Below are positions 24,144 to 36,000 of a DNA stretch of 64,000 bases, piece after piece. The stretch comes from Pezicula radicicola (taxonomy: Eukaryota > Ascomycota > Leotiomycetes > Helotiales > Dermateaceae). The notes below the pieces were generated by a model, which made no database searches, had not been told where the DNA came from, and saw only the letters and a program-made list of their open reading frames with translations. The translations under genes were made by a program, and so were the position numbers. The stretch lies in contig PDUO01000009.1 of the NCBI GenBank assembly GCA_003008705.1, forward strand, positions 806,001 through 870,000, read 5' to 3'. How positions within the stretch are numbered: the stretch's first letter is position 1; every line of letters starts with the position of its first letter.

Positions 24144-26437
24144 ATGTTGTGAGTATTACCCTTGTACACCATCTTCAGTCGTCGCAATCCACTGATAAGG
24201 GACCTACCTACCTTCACAGTGTTCTTCCACCACCTCCAAGATATCCTTCACAGGCCGCATACAATGCGGCTGTTGCAAGTGGCCAAGCGCAACCTATGAT
24301 CGAGACGAACAATATACTATCGCATCCAACAGGACCAGAATACCAGTTGGTAGTTGGTGAAGGTCTGCTTAGGCGTATTGGCAATAAACGTTCTTACGCT
24401 AAATAGGTTGGCAGGGACATACACTTTGAAAGAGGACCTACATCTTGCAACACCACCTCCGCATCCTTCAGAATCTCCTGTTATCAATCCTAATCCTCTT
24501 GCGACGACTCCACAGCCAGCTACTGCTGGAACCAAGATCTCCTTGCTGTCTTTCAGTTCTCGAACCTCACCGCCATTTCTCTACAGAACCGATACTAACA
24601 GAAGTAATGGGGGCTACACGAGCATTCAGGAGCACCCCAACGAAGCCCGAAATTCTGGCGATGTCACAGGGAGTAGTGATGGTGCCGGGACTTCGTTAAC
24701 TGGGAGCGTAAAGGCTCCAATGTCAATTGGATCCGCGCCGGCATTTGGGGAAGGAAATTCCTCGTTAGTACCACTGACGAAAGATGTTGGGAAGCGTCGG
24801 AAACCCAAGAATAACATTGCAAAGAGCAACTCATCTTTCATTTCCCGGACTATAGTCCACGAGAATTTGACCAAACGATTGCAAGACCGCCCCTCCGAAG
24901 GCTATTTTGCCTTTGCGAACATAAACCGGGCCTTTCAATGGCTTGATTTATCTTCTCCACAGAAGGTGATCCTTTCCAGTGTATTTCTAAATAAATTATT
25001 ACTAATTGATCCCGAAAACAGCAAGAACATTTGACCAAGATTCTCTTCACTAAAGCCCACTGCCTTTGCCACGATATTAATCAAGTAACAAAAAGCCTAA
25101 CTCATATTGATCTCATAATGGGGTTCTCCACCGGTGAATTTATTTGGTTTGAACCCATATCTCAGAAATACACAAGACTCAACAAAATTGTAATCTTCTT
25201 TGATACCCCTTTAAATCCCCGCGCTAACAGTTACTCAGGGTCAGATTAATTCCACCCCAGTCTCTGAGATAAGGTGGATACCAGGTTCAGAAAATCTGTT
25301 CCTTGCAGCACACATGGACGGCTCCTTAGTTGTATACGATAAAGAGAAGGATGACGCCGCCTTTTTGCCAGAGCAGAACGGAGCCCAGACAAATGGTAAC
25401 TCAGACAGTGATGGTAGCTTGGATATTGCTCCTAAGCTTCATATCGATAAGTCTGTACACTCTGCAAACCAAAAGTCCAATCCCGTCTCCTTCTGGAAAT
25501 TATCAAATCAGCGTATAAATGCATTCGCGTTCTCGCCAGACAATCGCCATATTGCTGTCGTGTCTGAGGACGGGACTCTTCGAATAATTGATTATCTCAA
25601 AGAAGAGTAAGTTTTGTTCTCCCTAACATTGCTTCACAACTAACAAAATAGGCTGTTGGATCTGTATTCCAGCTACTATGGCGGATTCATCTGCGTTTGC
25701 TGGTCGCCAGATGGCAAATATGTAATCACTGGAGGCCAGGATGACCTCGTCTCCATTTGGTCTGTTTCTGAAGCAGTTATTGTTGCGCGTTGTCAAGGTC
25801 ATCAATCTTGGGTCACAGCTGTAGCGTTCGATCCTTGGCGCTGCGACGACCGAAATTATCGGTTTGGTAGTGTTGGTGAAGACCGCAGACTCTTATTGTG
25901 GGACTTTAGTGTTGGAATGCTGCGACGTCCAAAGGCTGTGAGTACCTGCCTTATTTTCTGCCGGGCGAGATCTAACGCTAACCCTACCTTCAATACAGTC
26001 ATCGGTTAGACAGCGAGGCAGTATATCGTCTCGCTTCACGAGTCCACTACAGCGAGCAGAGACACAGAACACCACCACTACTAGTCGACTGAGGTCAAAT
26101 TCCAATATTTCGACGGATGGTGAGACTGAGCATACAATTGAACATCCAGTAGAGCCAAGAGCATCAATAGCAATGCTGCCACCAGTCCTGGTAATATTGT
26201 CCACCCCCTTTTGTTGTATCACGTGGGATCTCGGCTAATTTTCATGGTGAAAAGTCCAAGGTCATAGATGCAGATCCACTGTGTTGGTTAGAATTCACGG
26301 AAGAAGCAATCATCACAAGTTGCAAGAACGGTATGCTTCTTGGTTTTCTTTATTATTTACATTTTACTAATTTAAGACATGTAGGACACATCCGTACCTG
26401 GAACCGTCCTACCGATGCTGCTATTCAGTCTGCTTGA
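24144..26437 (+). CDS. creC: WD40 catabolite-repression protein CreC
   Basis: In Aspergillus CreC is the WD40 partner of the deubiquitinase CreB in carbon catabolite repression. Nine exons: 24144-24148, 24220-24362, 24415-24965, 25022-25189, 25239-25606, 25652-25937, 25999-26190, 26255-26330, 26385-26437; 613 residues. Seen: N-terminal [13 protein letters not shown] and [19 protein letters not shown], characteristic of CreC; a Pro/Ser/Asn-rich linker; [15 protein letters not shown]; then WD repeats ([99 protein letters not shown]) and a last blade [15 protein letters not shown]. All exon junctions keep frame. Exon 1 codes only five nucleotides. Confidence 0.93.
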
Positions 26438-27031
26438 GCCTCGACAATATCCTGTATATTTTAATGATATGGTGAATCTTTCTCCAGTATATAATGTGAA
26501 ATTTTACTGTTATCATGTTATGTGCCTTCATTACCAAACATGTAAAACTTGTTCGTCAAATTGAATGGTGGATCTCTTTCCTCGGAGTTGCCAACGCGTA
26601 TATCAGTCGGCTCTTCTATATAATCACTGTATCTTGATCTGAACGACAAGTTCTGAACGTATCCTTTGAATTCCGTAGGGAGGCAGTGAAATATCAGATC
26701 CTAGCACGTATGTAGTTTTTTTTTTTTGGTTGCAGGAGAGGGTAAACTCAGAATTCATTCAATTTCATCAAGACATGCCTTAATGGCAATGTTCTTCGTA
26801 ACTCATAGACGAATTAAAACCCTCCAAAAACCTACCAAATCTAAACACTAAACACTAAACGTAATACGCTCTCCCTAAAACTCCCCCAAAATCGAGGCCA
26901 AAGCTTGAAAAACAAATAATTCAAAATAGCAATACATTACCATGTTTCTTGAACCATCTAGACAAATTGCTTCTACGGAACAAAAACATCGAATAGCACC
27001 ACTGTGTAATAAGATTATTCTGTGTTTTACG
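26438..27031. other. Convergent 3' region between creC and giant wall-protein gene
   Basis: About 590 nt with a T10 run near 26717 and AT-rich sequence. It presumably holds two 3' UTRs. No gene seen. Confidence 0.5.
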
Positions 27032-30000
27032 CTAATGAGTAGTTGATGCTGTTGGCCGAGAAGAAGATGAAGAGGATGAAGAAGATATGGTAGGCCGAGA
27101 AGAAGAAGAAGATGAAGAAGATATGGTAGGCCGAGAAGAGGAAGACGATGATGAAGATGATGAAGATATGGTTGGCCGAGAAGAGGAAGACGATGATGAA
27201 GATGATGAAGATATGGTTGGCCGNNNNNNNNNNATGGTTGGCCGAGAAGAGGAAGACGATGATGAAGATGATGAAGATATGGTTGGCCGAGAAGAGGAAG
27301 ACGATGATGAAGATGATGAAGATATGGTAGGCCGAGAAGAAGAAGAGCTAGATGTAGTCGTACGAGTCACGGTAGAGGACCTAGATGACGTGCTAGAACG
27401 AGTGGACGAGGCGCTATTTGGAGGTTGCCAAACATTTGGAGGTTCGTAGTGCCAAACACTCCAGTTATAGTCAGCTGCGTCACCTGCAGCGGGGCCGCCG
27501 CAGAGTTTCTCTCTTTTATTCCCATCACAAGTAGCAGTACAAAGAACTCTCAGATTACTTCCTGGAAACGTGTAACTCACTGGTAAAGGAAGTTAGTATA
27601 TGTGCGTGTGGAGGAACTCTGATTTGGCACGGGTATCTATCACTTACAGCTCATTTTATTTGAGGTACCACAAGCACATCGGTTATAATGAATCATCGCA
27701 TATGTACCCCGTTGGACATATGTGCCATTTATGTTGTCGAAATGCCCGAGGAATGTGTGACAATAATATAGACACTGTTCGACCGTGATTGCCGTGAAGT
27801 TCATGGCCTGGACTGGACCCCCAAGATCCGTGGTGGGGTCAACTGGGCCGTTAGGGTTGCCATAATTGTCGCTTGCATAATCGTGATCATAGCTGATGAA
27901 ATGACCGTTATCCCGATAACATTCTTGGTAGACATAACCAAGATAAGTGGTCGGGGCCTGAGAGAATCCGTTGGGTAAGTATTGCCAAACTCCAAAATTC
28001 TGCCAATTGCCATCACCACCACAGTATTGCGATCTATCTCCTGTGCATTGTTGCATGCATCCACCGTTGTTTGCGGTAGGATCACCTTCATGACCGTACG
28101 AGGTGGTTAAGTTCATGTAATTGTTCTGGGAGCAGATGCAGTAGTCAATGTGTAGTGCCGCATAAGTAATGTTGTTATACTGCGTTTTGCATAAGTCGAT
28201 ACAAAATGAGGGAGTGATTGTACCTGGGTATTCGGCGCCGATGTACGCAACACCAAAGTCGCTAGTGAAATTGGAAAAGTTCTCATTAGCACTAGAAAAA
28301 TCTGGATCGACATCTGCGTAGCAGCCTATGTATACGTAGCTATTGTAGTTGACTGGAGTCATGTTTCCTGAGTAATACGTATATATTGGATCGTAGCTAT
28401 AAGTCCTGGTTGACAAGCTTGAAATCGTACTCGAGGAACGAGAGGACGACTGCGTAATTGAGGAGATGGAGGATGTCGTTGCCATGGACGAGGAACTGAC
28501 AGCTGACGACGATGACGATGTAGGACCTCTAAAGCTACTAGAAGATGATAAGAGAGGCGTAGAAGTTGCTGACGATAAACTCGAGGAAGACAACACAGAC
28601 GTCGTCGTTAGGGACGAGGAACTGGCAACTAAAGGCGATGACGACGTAGGACCTCTAGAGCTACTAGAAGAGGATGAGAGAGGTGTAGACGTTGCTGACG
28701 ATGAACTCGAAGACAGAATACTTGAGCCAGTGCTTGTTGTCTGCAACAGACCGGCAGAGGAAGAACTGGAAGATAGCAAAACCAAAGAGCTGCTGCTAAA
28801 GGTGCCTATAAATGAGCTTGACGATAATGTTGAGCTAGAAGCTGGAATACTTGATATAGTGCTTGAGATTGGTATAGAAGACGAGCTCGAGGACAGAGTG
28901 CTGGAGATTGAGCTTGTTGACAGCGCTATAGCAGAAGAGGAGCTAGAAGACGAGGGGCTTGATGATGAACTGGATCTTTGAACTGCACTGGTGCTCAAAA
29001 TGGAACTGGATGAAGACATCGATGAGGAAGATATCAGAGATGACGTGGTGGTTGGGCCAAACGTCGCTAAACTTGTTGCGGATGATAATATCGGCGATAC
29101 GCTTGAGCGAACAGAACCTCCAGTGCTAGAGGATGCTACACTACTGATGCCTGAAGCTGTTGTAGGACAGTTCGTAGTAACAAAACTCGCCGTCACTGGC
29201 CTACAGGACGCGTCGTTAATTGGATAATTTTCATTATCCATTAAGTAAATTGTAGGCTGGTAATCTGTACTGCCCGTACAATCTTCTAAGAGATGAGCAC
29301 CTTTCAATGGTTGAAAAATTTCGCGGGTGCAGTTCATTGTCTGGTTTGTGTATATTATAACGGGTTCATATGGATCATAATCAGGATCATCTGGATCTGT
29401 AACAGCATTCTGGGAATTAATATCATCCGCAGTATAGAATAGAAAAGGCTGAAGTCCAGCGCCATAAAAATCTTGAACTGCATAGTACGGAGTAACGCCG
29501 TGCGTAGGATCATTGAAATTGAACACTATTTGGTTCGACTGTCCGTTCATATTCGAAAGGTAGAAGAACTGGGCCTCTGCTGGATCTGTGGTGAGCGAGA
29601 GTACTGGAACATCTGGGAAATCAGATGAGAAGTATGCATATGTGGCTTGGTAATTAGGCGCCGTGAATGCAAGCTGATAACAAGACGGGGGTGCCGGGCA
29701 ACTAGAAGAAATGGCAGGCAATGAGCTGGATGATGTGCTAGAAGACGCATACAGGTTTGGCGACGAAGTCATGAGAACAGACGAGTTTGATCTGACAGAT
29801 GTTTCGGTTGCTGAGTTTAAAGAGCCACTACTCGATGGAACAGTAGAAGATGCAGACAATGACGACATACTGATCGTAGCAGAAAGGTATGTAGAACTTC
29901 TTGAAGACAATGTTGATGGTGATGAGATGCTACTTGAGGCCAAAGAACTACTCGAAACAATTGTGCTACTTGGTGTAGAAATAAAGGTACTGGATAGAGT

Positions 30001-33000
30001 ATTTGGGCTTATAGAGTTGCTCGAAAGCAGAGACGACGCCGAAAAGAAGCTACCCGAAGATAGAGCCGAAGACGATAGCGAAGAGCTTGAGGGCTGAGCC
30101 GTTGATGAACTTAAAGCAGAAGAAGATGGCAAAGTAGTGTATACAGTGCTTGATAGAGTATCGGTGGAAGCAGTAGTTGCTGATGATGATGTGCTGCTGG
30201 TTGAAGGATTGAGAACAGAACTACTTGGTACCAACGAAGATGAAAGCACAGATGAGATCCCAGTGCTGCTCAAACTACTGCTTATAAAGCCAGTACTTGA
30301 AGACACTGGTGACGACTGGAACCCAAGGTTGACGCTAGGAAGTTCGCTGCTCGTGGCGGTCGATAAGGATGATGTTTCAGAGTTAGACGTTGCAGCATTG
30401 TTGCTTAAGATAGTTGCTGAGGAAGATATTGAACTAGACGAAACAATAGTACCCGATGCCCCAGATAAAGATAGTACCCCAGAGCTGGATTCGGTAGGAT
30501 TGATAGACGATACGGAGAGAAATCCAGTGCTCGAAATAACGGCAGAACTACTAGGAGAGACGGAAGATGATGAACTGGAGCTAACCCCACTGCTGCTCGC
30601 TAAAGAGGACGAGAGGGCCACAGAACTGGAAGTTGATGCAAAGCCGATACTTGAAATCATGCCACTTAATGCAGGTGACGAAGAGAAGAATTCCGAGCTT
30701 GAAGAAAGCGCGGTGCTGCTTGAACTACTACTCATAATGCCAGTACTCAAAAAATCCAATGCGGATGAGGACTCAGAAATAGTGCTGGAAATGACGCTAC
30801 TTATGGAGGCAAGAGAGGACGATATTCCAGAGCTGGATGGTACGGCATTGCTATTCGAGACAATTGCCGAGGAATATATTATACTAGATAGAGAAATAAC
30901 AGTCGATACTCCAGGTGAAGACGAGAGTGACGATGACAAGAGCAATATGGAGCTGCTGCTTGAAATGGTGATAGAAGGTGCAGCACTTAGCGAGACTGTT
31001 GTCGAAGGGAATACGAGGTTAGTACTGGGGCCGCCGCTACTGCTTGAAATTGCTCCAATGTTGGACGAGAATGACAAATCAACGCTGCTGGAAGGATTAG
31101 AGACCAAGGAACTAGAGCTTATACTGCTGATGACTGAGTCAGATGATGATGATACCCCAGAGCTTAAAGTAGGAACTGCCGATGAGAATTCAAAACTGAT
31201 AGTAGAGATGCTAGTGCTTGCTGATGGAGGTGACGACGACAGCTCGGAGTTGTAAGAGAGGGTGCTGATGCTTGGACTGCTGCTCGAACTCCCGGTACTC
31301 AAAGCAGCTAGCGAGGATAAGGATACAGGTGTATAACTGTATATACTACTAATCGCTGCTACAGACGAGGACGAGCTCTCAGGGCTGCTTGAGGCAATGC
31401 TACTACTCGTGGCGGCAGATAAGATTGTTATGCCAGAGCTGGTAGATGCAGTATTGCTGCTTGAGACAGTACCCGATGACGAAGGTATTATACTAGATAA
31501 AACAATAGCGCTTGATGTCTCATATGAAGACAGTGCCTCAGAGATAGATGCCATAGAACTGCTGATCAAGATATTTGCTGAGGAAGGTATTTGACTCGAC
31601 GAAACAATGCTACTCAATACCCCAGATGAAGACATTGCTCCGGAGCTGGCAACAGAATTGCTGCTTGACACCGTAACAGACGAGGAAGGTAATAGACTAG
31701 GTGCTGAAACTATGCCACTCAAGATACCAGATGAAGACAATGCCCCAGAGCTAGCCGCTGCAAAACTACTACTCGAGACAATAACTGAGGACGAAGGTAT
31801 TATATTAGACGAAACAATGGCACTCGGTGCTCCAGATAAAGACAGCGTCTCAGAACTGGATGCTGCAAAATTGCTGCTCGAGGCAATAGCCAACGAGGAA
31901 GGTAATAGATTAAATGTTGAAACAATGCCACTCGATACACCGGATGAAAATGGTACCCCAAAACTGCTAGCGGTATTACTGCTGCTCAGAATATTTGAAG
32001 GCGAGTATGCAGAAGTTGCATTGGGGATTGCACTGCTAAGGCTAGAGCTTGAGCTGGGGGATATTCCCGAACTAGCAGCCTCAAGATTACCACTTGAAGA
32101 GCCCGTGGATGAGTATGCAGAACTAGTGGCTGCTACACTGCTGATGGGGATTTTTGGCGACGAAGCGAATGCAGAGCTAGTCGATATAATGTTACTCGAA
32201 GTGAGTTCACTCGAAACAGCTGAGCTAATGACACCTGTACTGCTGCCAGATGCTGGCAGAAAAGTAGAACTTAGGGCTCTACTCGTCGTGGTGATAGATG
32301 AGGAGATGAAGCTGTTTGTTTCCGCTGAAGTAGCAGGCGAAGAAAACGTCAGTATAGCTGTCGATACTAGCGTTGAGCTGAGTTGTGACGATGAGAATGC
32401 AGCTGAAGATGAAGCGCTACCGCTTGACAGCGAACTTGATAGAAGAGTTGTCGAAGAGGCAACAACACTTCTTGATAGCGAGCTTGAACTAATGGCTATT
32501 GAAGATGCAGCGCCACTGCCTAACATTGATCCTGAACTCGAAGGAGCACCTGAGGAAACAATAGCGCTACTCAAGAACGAGTTTGAACTAGTGACTATTA
32601 AAGAAGCAATACCGCTGCTTGATGGCGAGCTTGAACTAATGGCTATTGAAGATGGAGCAGCACCTGGTATCGATACTGAGCTCGAAAGAGCCTCCGAGGC
32701 AACAGTGCTACTCAATAATGGGCTTGAGCTAATGACCGTCGAAAATGCGGCACCACTGCCTAATATTGATCCTGAACTCGGAGGAGCACCTGAGGAAGTG
32801 ACAGCACTGCTTGGTATTGATATTGGAATAATACTTGTCGTAGATGCAACGGCGCTGCTTGATAAAGAGCTCGAGATAATAGCTGTTGATGATACAGCAG
32901 CACTACTTGATATAGGTAGTGGACTTGACGCGAGACCTGTTGAGGAGGTAAAAGCATTGCTTAAGAGCGAGCTTGAAGTAACAATTGTCGACGATAAGGC

Positions 33001-36000
33001 CGCACTATTTGAGAGTGAACTGGATATAATAGCTGTTATAGATCCAGCGGCAGTTCTTTGGGACGAGCTTGAAAAAATAGCTGAAGATACAGCACCACTG
33101 CTTGATAGGGAGCTTGAAGTAATAATTGTTGAAGCTGCAGGAGCATTGGTTATGGTTGAGCCTGAGATGATAGCTGTCAAAGATCCCGCGGCAGTGCTTT
33201 GTGATGAGCTTGAAATAACAGTTGAATATGCAACACCACTGCTTGAGGGGGAGCTCGAAATAATAACTGTAGAAGATGCAGCGGCACTACTTGGTATAGA
33301 TAGTTGGCTTGAAAAAAGACCTGTTGAAAATGCGGCAGTATTGTTTGATGTAGGTAGCGAGCTTGATAGGATGCTTGTAGATGATATAGCGGCACTACCT
33401 GATATAGACGCTGAACTTGAAAGGAGACCCGTTGAAGATACGGCAGCACTATTAGAAACAGCCAGTGAACTCGAGAGGACACCTATGGATGATACAGGGG
33501 CACTACTAAAAATAGCCACTGGACTTGAAAAGAGACCATTGGACAATGTAGCGGTAGTACTGGATGTAGGTAGCGAAATTGAAAGTAGACTAGTCGATGA
33601 TATACTAGCACTGGAGAAGAGCAAGCTTGGAGCAGCAGATGTATTTAATCCGGAAGATGAAGAAGCTGTGAAGAATATAATGTTGCTCGTTACTGCTGGA
33701 CTGGAGCTAAGTGCGCCTACTATCGATGAGGAAGTGACTGTGTTCGAGGTTGATGCTCCTGTCAATGTTGCTGCGATGGCGCTACTAGATGGTAGAGAAG
33801 CTGAAATTTGTGTGGGCGCTGCACTGCTCGAGACAGTTGTGCCATATGGAAGATATTGATACAGACCCCAGTCATAGTTGTTGCTCTGTCCTGGGTCTCC
33901 GAGCAATGGTGGCCCACCGCAATATTCTAAAGCATTTCCAGGACACGGTTGAGCGCAAATCCCTTGGCCTGCCGCAGTCTGTTGCATTAAATTCGTGGAT
34001 CCACAGGCACAGACATTGTCATGGACAGCTGCAAAGACACCATCACTACCGAAGCTATTGCAATAAGCAACACACTTCTCAACAGTGTTGTCAGAGAATG
34101 TTTTGTTTTGCGAGTTCAGCAGATCTACGGCGGAGTTACCTGTTCCGGTGGCAGGGTAGTAGTTGTCTGCATAGCATCCTTGAAATATATAGCTATCAAC
34201 ATTGATGGGGGTTGATATGAATGTCGAGCTGGGTTGAGCTGATGATGTTGCAATAGAAACAGGTGAACTCGCGGCTGCGAAGTCACTACTTGATAGACCA
34301 ATGAAACCGGATTGAGCTGACAATGTCACAATAGACACAGATGAACTCGCGGCTGCGCCACTTGTGCTTGATAGGCCAGTAGAGCTGGGTTGAGATATCG
34401 GAATAGGGACAGATGAGCGCGCAGCTGCGAAACTACTGCTTATTGGACCAGTGGAGTTTGAAGGCTGAGCGAGTGTTGCTGTCGATGGCAGAGCGGAGCT
34501 TATGATTGAGCCACTTGTTGTAAGGCTCGATGAAGCTGGTAAAGTCGCGCCAGTAGACATTGAAATGCCTTGTGAGCTTGATGCTCCTGCTATGTTCGTG
34601 CTCGACATCCCATTACTGCTTGAAAACACGGAACTAGACCCTGACGCACCAGAACCAACAACAGTAGTGGATGATCCAGCTTCATTTGAGTTCGATTGTG
34701 CTGCTATAATCGAACTCGAAGAAGCTGGAGTATTCTGGATTAAAGTGCTTGCTTCCGCTTGGCTTGAGCTTGATAAAATTCCACCTGCGACGCTTGCAGA
34801 ACCCGAAAGATTCGACATTATGGAGCTAGAACCAGCTTGGTTCATAGTACTTGCTCCTGATTGATTTGGTATTGTAGGTACGGCACTAGATCCGAGAGAA
34901 GACTGAGAGCCGGATGTACTTGCGGCTCCCGAAGTACTCGTAGCGCCTGCTTGATACTGGCTCGAAGAGCCAGACTCAATCAAGGTCCCTGAGGGTCCAG
35001 ACACAATCGAGCTCGAAGTCTCGGATGCAAACACAATTGACGTACCTGAAAGGCTTGTACTTCCTTCTTGACTTGAGCTGCCTAAGCTGGAAGATACTGC
35101 TGCTTGGCTGGAAGAGCCAAAGAATCCCGACGGGACGGAACCAGACGGCGAAGCGGCTGAGGCAGGGTTGGAAGAGGTGCCAGAGCCGAAAGAGAGGGCT
35201 GCTTGGCTAGAAGAACCAAAGAATCCCGAGGCAATGGAGCTAGACGACACAGTTGCTAGTGTGGAGCTAGAAGTGCCAAAGCCAGAAGATGCTGCTGCTT
35301 GGATTGAAGAGCCGAAGAATCCTGATGGGATGGACCCGGAAGATGTAGCTGCTGAGGTAGGACTAAAAGAGGCGCCAAAGCCCGAAGTTGTGAAAGCACT
35401 GTTTCTAGTACTGCTTGCGGCGGCCGCTTGTGTCGAACTGCTTTCTGGTAATCGTATGATAGTTCCGAAACTTGAAATTGAAAAGTAATTAGTGCTACTT
35501 GTAACTGCCTGTTGGCTAGTTGAAGCTCCACTAGCAAACCCGCTTGCAGCACTAGTCGAGCTCGATGCTGACAAGAAAACATTCTCATAAACAGCCCAAA
35601 CGAATGACTGGCCGCTGATTGAACTACCACAATATTGAGACTGATCTCCTGGACAGTTTATCATACCGGACAATGCCAATGATAAAGTAGTCATCAAAAG
35701 GGCAGAACCACAGTAGCAGTACTCTCCGTTTATAATAGCATATGTACCATTAACTCCGTATTGTGCACATGACATAAGGCATCCACCGACAGTGTTACTA
35801 GGTGTGGCTTGAGCTGCAAGGTCAACTGGTGAAGGATGGACATTTGCTAAGTCGACTGCTGGGTCAGGCGTAGGGTCGCTTGGGCTGTAGGTTCGGTCCT
35901 CGTATCCACCCTGGTATGAGTAGTCGGATATCCTGAAAGGAATTGTGGCAGAGGCGCTTGTAGAGACACTTGGACTTGCCTGGGCGATGGAGATACTAGT

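Noticed and set aside
27087..27353. Regularly spaced repeats resembling a CRISPR array
   Set aside because: Units are adjoining 45-bp coding repeats without unique spacers, in a eukaryotic gene.
30137..31255. 372-codon plus-strand acidic frame
   Set aside because: Same explanation: antisense shadow of the low-complexity Ser repeats.
31607..33859. 750-codon open frame on the plus strand, rich in Glu, Asp, Leu and Val
   Set aside because: It lies wholly antisense to the Ser-rich exon of the giant gene. Its composition is the reverse complement of Ser codons, with no independent domain or splice structure.
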